A stretch of DNA of 10,110 nt from CAZXCQ01 sp964639275. GTDB taxonomy: Bacteria > Desulfobacterota > DSM-4660 > Desulfatiglandales > Desulfatiglandaceae. The notes under the pieces are model-generated. The model made no database searches. It saw nothing but the letters and a program-made list of their open reading frames with translations, and was not told where the DNA came from. The DNA is taken from the NCBI GenBank assembly GCA_964639275.1, contig CAZXCQ010000228.1, forward strand, positions 1 through 10,110. Reading direction: 5' to 3'. The position numbers and the translations under genes were made by a program. Below are positions 6,116 through 10,110 of the stretch, in pieces; position 1 is the stretch's first letter; each line of letters starts with the position of its first letter.

Positions 6116-6271
6116 ACCAGGGAGGTTCCGATTCACCTCACAGCCGATGGGTGCACCACGCGCGATGGTGGCAAAACAGGTCATGCATTCCTCGCAGGGG
6201 ATGATCTCGCTGCCCTTCTCGGCAAGGATCTTCCCTGCCGCACCGGGCTCGGCATTTAGAAAGATTCGCAA
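6116..6271 (-). pseudogene. Remnant of an old-yellow-enzyme-type Fe-S flavoprotein gene
   Basis: The minus strand reads, without stops, a 52-residue piece containing AEPGAAGKI, then EIIPCEECMTCF and APIGCEVN. The cysteines are spaced C-x2-C-x2-C-x11-C, with Pro before the first and Asn after the last plus one. This is the [4Fe-4S] segment of 2,4-dienoyl-CoA reductase/trimethylamine dehydrogenase-like enzymes, which normally sits in the middle of a protein of over 600 residues. Neither the flavin barrel nor the NAD-binding part is present: one side is replaced by the FOXRED1-like gene and the other runs into unrelated sequence after LPG. The only start codon is TTG with no ribosome binding site. 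I read it as a gene fossil from a deletion or insertion; a genuine small ferredoxin-like peptide is the less likely alternative. Confidence 0.5.
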
Positions 6272-6277
6272 ACCGAG

Positions 6278-7450
6278 ATGGCTGAAAGAACCTACGATGT
6301 CGTCATAATCGGCGGCGGTATTATGGGCTGTTCGACGGCCTATTTCCTGATAAACGCCGACCCCAATGTCAAATTGGCGGTGGTGGAGCGCGATCCCACC
6401 TATACCCGCGCGTCCACGGCGCTTTCTGCCTCCAATGTCCGCATCCAGTTCAGCCTAAAAGAAAATGTCCAGATATCCCAGTTTACCTCCGATTTTCTTG
6501 ACCGATTTGAAGATGAAATGGAGGTGGACGGCGACCACCCGAAGATCTACTTTCGCAGGGAGGGCAATCTCTTCCTGAAAGACGAGGCCAGGCGCAAGGC
6601 CGCTGAAATCGCGCTGTCGTTGCAGAAGAGTCTGGGGTGCCAGGCTGAATGGTGGTCTCCCGAAACGATCAAGGAGCGTTACCCATTGTATGAAACCAGA
6701 GGCCTGGTTGGCGGCACCTTTGGACCCCGAGACGGGCACCTGGATGCGTGGGGGATGTTGATGGGGCTAAAGGCCAAGGCGAGATCCCTGGGCGCTCAAT
6801 ATCTAAAAGACGAGGTCACCAGAGTTCTAACACATCGCGGTCGAGCGACCGGAGTAAAACTGGCTTCAAAAGGCGACCTGATGGCCAGGTATGTGGTAAA
6901 CTGTAGCGGCGCCTGGGCGGCTGAGGTGGCCAAAACAGCGGGGGTAACCCTTCCGGTGATTCCGGTCAAACGTCAGATCTATGTCCTTGATACAGCTGTC
7001 AAGCCCGAGGCCCCTTTGCCGCTGACGTTCTTATCCTCGGGGCTCTATTTCCGAAGCGAAACCGGCGGCCTGATTCTTCTGGGAAAGTCTTTTGACGAGG
7101 ATCCGGTGGGGTTCGATTTTACCTGGGACGACAAGCGCTTTATGGAAATCCTCTGGCCCGAACTTGCCGAGTTTGTGCCAGCCTTCGACACACTCAAGTT
7201 GGTGAGGGGTTGGTCCGGACTGTATGCGGTTAACACTTTAGACAAAAATGCGATTCTCGGTGAATGGCCCGAACTGAAGGGCCTTTTCTTGGCCAATGGT
7301 TTTTCCGGCCACGGTTTGCAGCAAGCACCGGCCGTTGGCCGTTATCTCTCTGAGCTGATTTTAGACCATCCATTAACCCTTGATCTGTCGGTTTTCCGGC
7401 CTGAACGTATTCTGGCCAACAGGCCTTTGAGCGAAGGAGGGGTGTTTTGA
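6278..7450 (+). CDS. FAD-dependent oxidoreductase, FOXRED1-like (DAO family)
   Basis: A 390-residue flavoprotein of the D-amino acid oxidase/glycine oxidase/sarcosine dehydrogenase family, expected to oxidise an amine or imino acid using FAD. Seen: the dinucleotide-binding strand DVVIIGGGIMG (7-17) with acidic end VVER (35-38), then RIQFSLKENVQIS (55-67), the distal Rossmann strand YVVNCSGAWA (residues about 205-214), GWSGLYAVNTLDKNAILG and FSGHGLQQAP (342-351). The QFSL-EN, W-G-Y-NT-D-N and GFSGHGLQQAP blocks are specifically those of FOXRED1, the human mitochondrial complex I assembly factor, rather than of glycine oxidase or sarcosine oxidase. There is no signal peptide. The ATG has no good ribosome binding site and follows the decayed antisense fragment at once; the GxGxxG motif begins 11 residues in, so this start is reasonable. 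The substrate is unknown. Confidence 0.88.
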   Translation: MAERTYDVVIIGGGIMGCSTAYFLINADPNVKLAVVERDPTYTRASTALSASNVRIQFSLKENVQISQFTSDFLDRFEDEMEVDGDHPKIYFRREGNLFLKDEARRKAAEIALSLQKSLGCQAEWWSPETIKERYPLYETRGLVGGTFGPRDGHLDAWGMLMGLKAKARSLGAQYLKDEVTRVLTHRGRATGVKLASKGDLMARYVVNCSGAWAAEVAKTAGVTLPVIPVKRQIYVLDTAVKPEAPLPLTFLSSGLYFRSETGGLILLGKSFDEDPVGFDFTWDDKRFMEILWPELAEFVPAFDTLKLVRGWSGLYAVNTLDKNAILGEWPELKGLFLANGFSGHGLQQAPAVGRYLSELILDHPLTLDLSVFRPERILANRPLSEGGVF

Positions 7451-7453
7451 AGG

Positions 7454-7467
7454 GCCAAAGTGTTACC
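7454..7467 (+). repeat. Third occurrence of the GCCAAAGTGTTACC word
   Basis: GCCAAAGTGTTACC is identical to 1333-1346, the right end of repeat copy A. It lies in the 12-bp gap between two convergent genes and covers the TAA stop of the transporter (7465-7463). A 14-base match in 10 kb is not rare enough alone to prove relation; its intergenic position is what makes it suggestive. Confidence 0.35.
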
Positions 7468-8644
7468 CTCTTTTTATAAACAAAGACGATGCCACGCCAA
7501 TTGCCATGGCAACCAGCATTGGGGTGACCCCGAGGCTCCAACCGCTGCTGTCAATGGCACTTCCAAGCATCGGTGGTCCAAGCATCATCCCGGCATTCTG
7601 CCCGATTATGACAATTCCCAGGGCAAAGCCGACAAACGCCGGGCTCTCAACGATTTCCGGGGCGATAGTAAAGACAGAGGTCGGGGTAACACCCGCCAGA
7701 AGACCCAATATTAACATATAGGAGACAACCATTTCTTGACCTGGGAGGTTGAAACACCAGATAAGACCAACGCCAAAGATGAACATCCCGGCCGCAAGGA
7801 AGAGGCTTCTCTTCTTCATCCGATTCAATATCACGCCGGTGACTATGCTGGAGGGGATAAAAGCGAGGGGTATGAGGCTGACATCGAAACTCGCTTTTGC
7901 CGGGACAATCCCTATAGCCTTATCCAGAAAAATAGGTTCCCAGGTGAGTAAACCTATAAATGAAAAATTGAAGGCTGCAAATACAAGCGCCAGGAGCCAA
8001 CAGGACGGATTGAATAACGCCACCTTGTATGAAATACGGTCATCACCCGGGCTATGCCCTTGAACGGCCTTTTCTTCGGCCGGCGGATCAACAACCAGGG
8101 CATAAAAGACAAGGCAACCCAGACAAAGGAAGCCACTGAACCACCACAGGCCCCGCCAGCCAAATGAGTTTGTCAGCGGGCTGGCGATATTAAAAATGAC
8201 AAAAGTCCCCGCAGGCACCCAGGTAGCCCAGATGCCCATAGGCTGACCCCGTTTCTCAGGCGAAAACCACATACTGATCACTGCCGGGGCTAGCACAGAA
8301 ATAAGACCAAGGCCGACCCCCTGGATCAATCGCCCAATCAACATTGTCGATGCATTATCGGCCAGGGCGCCCACAATTGAGCCGAGGGTTGAACACCCCA
8401 GGGCAAGAATACCGCTCAATTTCGGACCCAGTTTCCTCAACAAAACGGCCGCGGGGATCGCAAGCACAATGCCGGAAACGGCAAACATGGACATCAACCA
8501 CCCGGCAGTGGTCATACCGATCTTTAACTCTTCGATCAGATGCTGCATCACCGGCGGCACCATAAACTGGCACATGATGACCACGATACCCGTCGTGTAA
8601 ATCGCCGTAAAAACAGTCCATGCCCTCCTGTGATCAATCTTCAT
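7463..8644 (-). CDS. Major facilitator superfamily transporter
   Basis: A 393-residue, strongly hydrophobic inner-membrane protein with a pattern consistent with 12 transmembrane helices in two halves, joined by a hydrophilic loop (about 187-208, PPAEEKAVQGHSPGDDR). Seen: LLRKLGPK (68-75) at the loop 2-3 position, GRLIQGVGLGL (104-114) in helix 4 with the family Arg105, FSPEKRGQPMGIW (127-139) after it, and the second-half equivalents ILNRMKKRS and FVGFALGIVIIGQNAG. The layout is like the cyanate/nitrate-type (CynX-like) and organic-anion branches; the substrate cannot be decided. GAGGA lies nine bases before the ATG. It is convergent with the FOXRED1-like gene and divergent from a hydroxyacid dehydrogenase, which makes a small organic acid a reasonable guess. 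Confidence 0.9.
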   Translation of the reverse strand: MKIDHRRAWTVFTAIYTTGIVVIMCQFMVPPVMQHLIEELKIGMTTAGWLMSMFAVSGIVLAIPAAVLLRKLGPKLSGILALGCSTLGSIVGALADNASTMLIGRLIQGVGLGLISVLAPAVISMWFSPEKRGQPMGIWATWVPAGTFVIFNIASPLTNSFGWRGLWWFSGFLCLGCLVFYALVVDPPAEEKAVQGHSPGDDRISYKVALFNPSCWLLALVFAAFNFSFIGLLTWEPIFLDKAIGIVPAKASFDVSLIPLAFIPSSIVTGVILNRMKKRSLFLAAGMFIFGVGLIWCFNLPGQEMVVSYMLILGLLAGVTPTSVFTIAPEIVESPAFVGFALGIVIIGQNAGMMLGPPMLGSAIDSSGWSLGVTPMLVAMAIGVASSLFIKRG

Positions 8645-8943
8645 GGCAACATATCCTCAGATTAGTCGGCCATCCGCTACATATTGACATTTGCTCCAGA
8701 ATATCGTTGAATGCACAGATGCCACGTAAAGCGGATACAGACACCCAGAGGTATACAGTCTTGGCGGTCAGATTATGCCCAACGGCTTTTTTTATCGCTT
8801 ATACCTGTCAAACGGTCATAGAAGCAACCCTTTTGTGTAGTGAAGAGAAAATGAGGTTTCCTAAGCTCCTGCTTTCAAAAAAATAAGCTGTTACTATTAC
8901 TCAAATTCCCTTTGTGTCTGATATCTCCTGTAAAATTCGCCTT
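8645..8943. other. Divergent spacer between transporter and dehydrogenase
   Basis: About 300 bases that must hold both promoters. On the plus strand TTGACA (8684-8689) and TTGAAT (8707-8712) have a 17-base spacing, a weak sigma-70 match lying some 230 bases before the dehydrogenase start. No strong palindrome was seen. An 88-codon plus-strand open frame overlapping the spacer lacks protein-like character and a ribosome binding site. Confidence 0.3.
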
Positions 8944-9927
8944 ATGAAAAACATTGTTGTCTCGTATTCTCCGGATAAAGAGGAAAAAAAGATTTTCCAG
9001 GATCTCCTGAAAGACCTGGCTCACGTTGACTACCTGCCACGCTCACCCCAGAATGAGCGAATTCAGATGCTCAATTCCGCTGATGTGATTGTTGCCTTAA
9101 ATTTCTCTAAGAAAGAGGTCACCGATGAGGAGATATCCCATATAAAAAAAGTTCGCTTTATCCAGCTTGTTTTTGCCGGTGCAGACAACATCCCATTTGC
9201 ACTCATCTCCCAAGACACCGTGGTGGCTTGTAATGCAGGAGCGTTTGCCGGCCCCCTCGCGGAGCATGTCCTGGCACTCACCCTTGCCCTGGCCAAAGAG
9301 CTTTTTCCGCGACACCAGTTGCTTTGCCAAGGCCGATTTGACCAATCTGGCTTTCATCGAAAACTCAAAGGTGGAATCTGCGGCATTATCGGCTTTGGTG
9401 GAAACGGCAGGGAAATTGCAGAGACCATGCAGGCCGTGGGCATGAAGGTGCACGGCATAAATCGTGGCGGAAAAACAGATGCCAACGTGGATTTTATCGG
9501 AAATATCACGGACATGAAAAGGGTCCTGCAGGCCTCCGATGTGGTCGTCGTGGCAACACCGCTAAACCGCCAGACCCGAAATCTGATAGACAAAAGAGAA
9601 CTGGAATGGATGAAACCTGATGCGATTTTGATTAATGTGGGCCGGGGCAGCGTCATCAATCAGAAGGCGCTCTATGAACACCTCAAATCAAACCCGGATT
9701 TCCGCGCCGGCATCGACACATGGTGGTCCGAGCCGACCAGCCATGGCGAATTCAAACTCGAGTATCCCTTCTTTGAATTGCCCAATCTTATCGGCTCACC
9801 CCACGTTGCAGACCACGTGCCGGATTCGATACCCAATGCAGCCAGAAAGGCCCTGGAAAATGTCAGGAATTACCTTTGTGGAAGAGAAGTGCAAGGTCTG
9901 TTGAAACGGGAAGACTATCTGGACTGA
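8944..9927 (+). CDS. D-2-hydroxyacid dehydrogenase, NAD(P)-dependent
   Basis: A 327-residue cytosolic oxidoreductase of the D-isomer-specific 2-hydroxyacid dehydrogenase family, interconverting a 2-hydroxy acid and a 2-oxo acid. Seen: a substrate-domain loop FAGADNIP (77-84), the AGPLAEHVLALTLALAKEL helix (102-120), nucleotide-binding GIIGFGGNGREIA (147-159, GxGxxG as G150, G152, G155), TPLNRQTRNLID (205-216), NVGRGS (231-236) with catalytic Arg234, GIDTWWSEP (256-264) with catalytic Glu263, and GSPHVAD (284-290) with catalytic His287. The frame extends to a GTG at 8914, but the first ten residues there are unlike the family and neither start has a clear ribosome binding site; the Met at 8944 begins directly with the first strand. 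No Asp lies at the usual place after the GxGxxG domain's second strand (HGINRGGK), so NADP use is possible. The substrate is not predictable; the divergent transporter may supply it. Confidence 0.92.
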   Translation: MKNIVVSYSPDKEEKKIFQDLLKDLAHVDYLPRSPQNERIQMLNSADVIVALNFSKKEVTDEEISHIKKVRFIQLVFAGADNIPFALISQDTVVACNAGAFAGPLAEHVLALTLALAKELFPRHQLLCQGRFDQSGFHRKLKGGICGIIGFGGNGREIAETMQAVGMKVHGINRGGKTDANVDFIGNITDMKRVLQASDVVVVATPLNRQTRNLIDKRELEWMKPDAILINVGRGSVINQKALYEHLKSNPDFRAGIDTWWSEPTSHGEFKLEYPFFELPNLIGSPHVADHVPDSIPNAARKALENVRNYLCGREVQGLLKREDYLD

Positions 9928-10110
9928 ATGATAAGACAAGGTCAACCCGCTCACCCCTTTTCCCACAATCACATGTATCATTTTTGCCTTGTATTACGGT
10001 TTCAAGAATCGTATCAATTTAGCCTTTTTGTAACATCTCAAAAAACAGAGGGAAAGGTGTGGCATGGGGGTCTTTTTTTCTTCCACATGCCCCCATATGA
10101 CATGGCCTAG
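9928..10110. other. Terminal 183 bases, no gene recognised
   Basis: An open frame runs on the plus strand to the window edge but shows no protein-like features. ATGGGGG (from about 10065) and CCCCCAT (about 10091-10097) are inverted 7-bp arms around a T-rich loop, which might act as a terminator or hairpin downstream of the dehydrogenase; the T-run lies in the loop rather than after the stem, so it is not a standard terminator. Confidence 0.3.

Noticed and set aside
7231..7240. TAACACTTTA resembling the repeat end
   Set aside because: It falls inside the FOXRED1-like coding sequence encoding the conserved Asn-Thr-Leu, so it is explained by the protein and is a chance short match.
8620..8886. 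An 88-codon plus-strand frame between transporter and dehydrogenase
   Set aside because: It begins inside the transporter gene, has no ribosome binding site and ends in an AT-rich spacer without protein-like features.
10060..10097. T-rich hairpin near the window end as an intrinsic terminator
   Set aside because: The T-run lies in the loop and not after the stem, so it does not fit the usual terminator form.

Overview
The window looks like chromosomal DNA of an anaerobic bacterium, most likely a Desulfobacterota (deltaproteobacterial) or similar syntroph/sulfate-reducer lineage. This is an inference from gene content: a PPi-type phosphofructokinase, a stand-alone alpha subunit of an ADP-forming acyl-CoA synthetase, a TIGR04076 protein, and roughly balanced GC with wide, repeat-bearing spacers. 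No rRNA, tRNA, CRISPR array, complete insertion sequence or phage gene was seen.

Left block (1-2900): a PPi-signature 6-phosphofructokinase on the minus strand and, divergent from it across about 450 bp, a full-length bifunctional 6-phosphofructo-2-kinase/fructose-2,6-bisphosphatase on the plus strand. Fructose 2,6-bisphosphate is classically a eukaryotic signal, and in plants it activates the PPi-dependent phosphofructokinase. A bacterial locus pairing the maker/breaker of that signal with its classic target enzyme type is the most interesting content of the window. The spacer holds a perfect 10-bp-arm palindrome and a small intergenic repeat.

Middle block (3100-7450, all plus strand): a small TIGR04076 protein followed by a probable intrinsic terminator; the CoA-binding/phospho-histidine alpha subunit of an ADP-forming acyl-CoA synthetase with no ATP-grasp beta subunit nearby; an isocitrate lyase/PEP mutase superfamily enzyme with altered active-site positions; and a FAD-dependent oxidoreductase strikingly like human FOXRED1. 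A second diverged copy of the intergenic repeat lies before the lyase gene. A decayed antisense fragment of an old-yellow-enzyme-type iron-sulfur flavoprotein lies just before the FOXRED1-like gene. The gaps of 167 to 225 bp suggest separate transcription units rather than one tight operon.

Right block (7450-10110): a 12-TM major facilitator transporter on the minus strand, convergent with the FOXRED1-like gene (12 bp apart) and divergent from a D-2-hydroxyacid dehydrogenase on the plus strand. The transporter and dehydrogenase share a 299-bp intergenic region and may act on a common organic acid (inference). The last 183 bases contain no recognisable gene.
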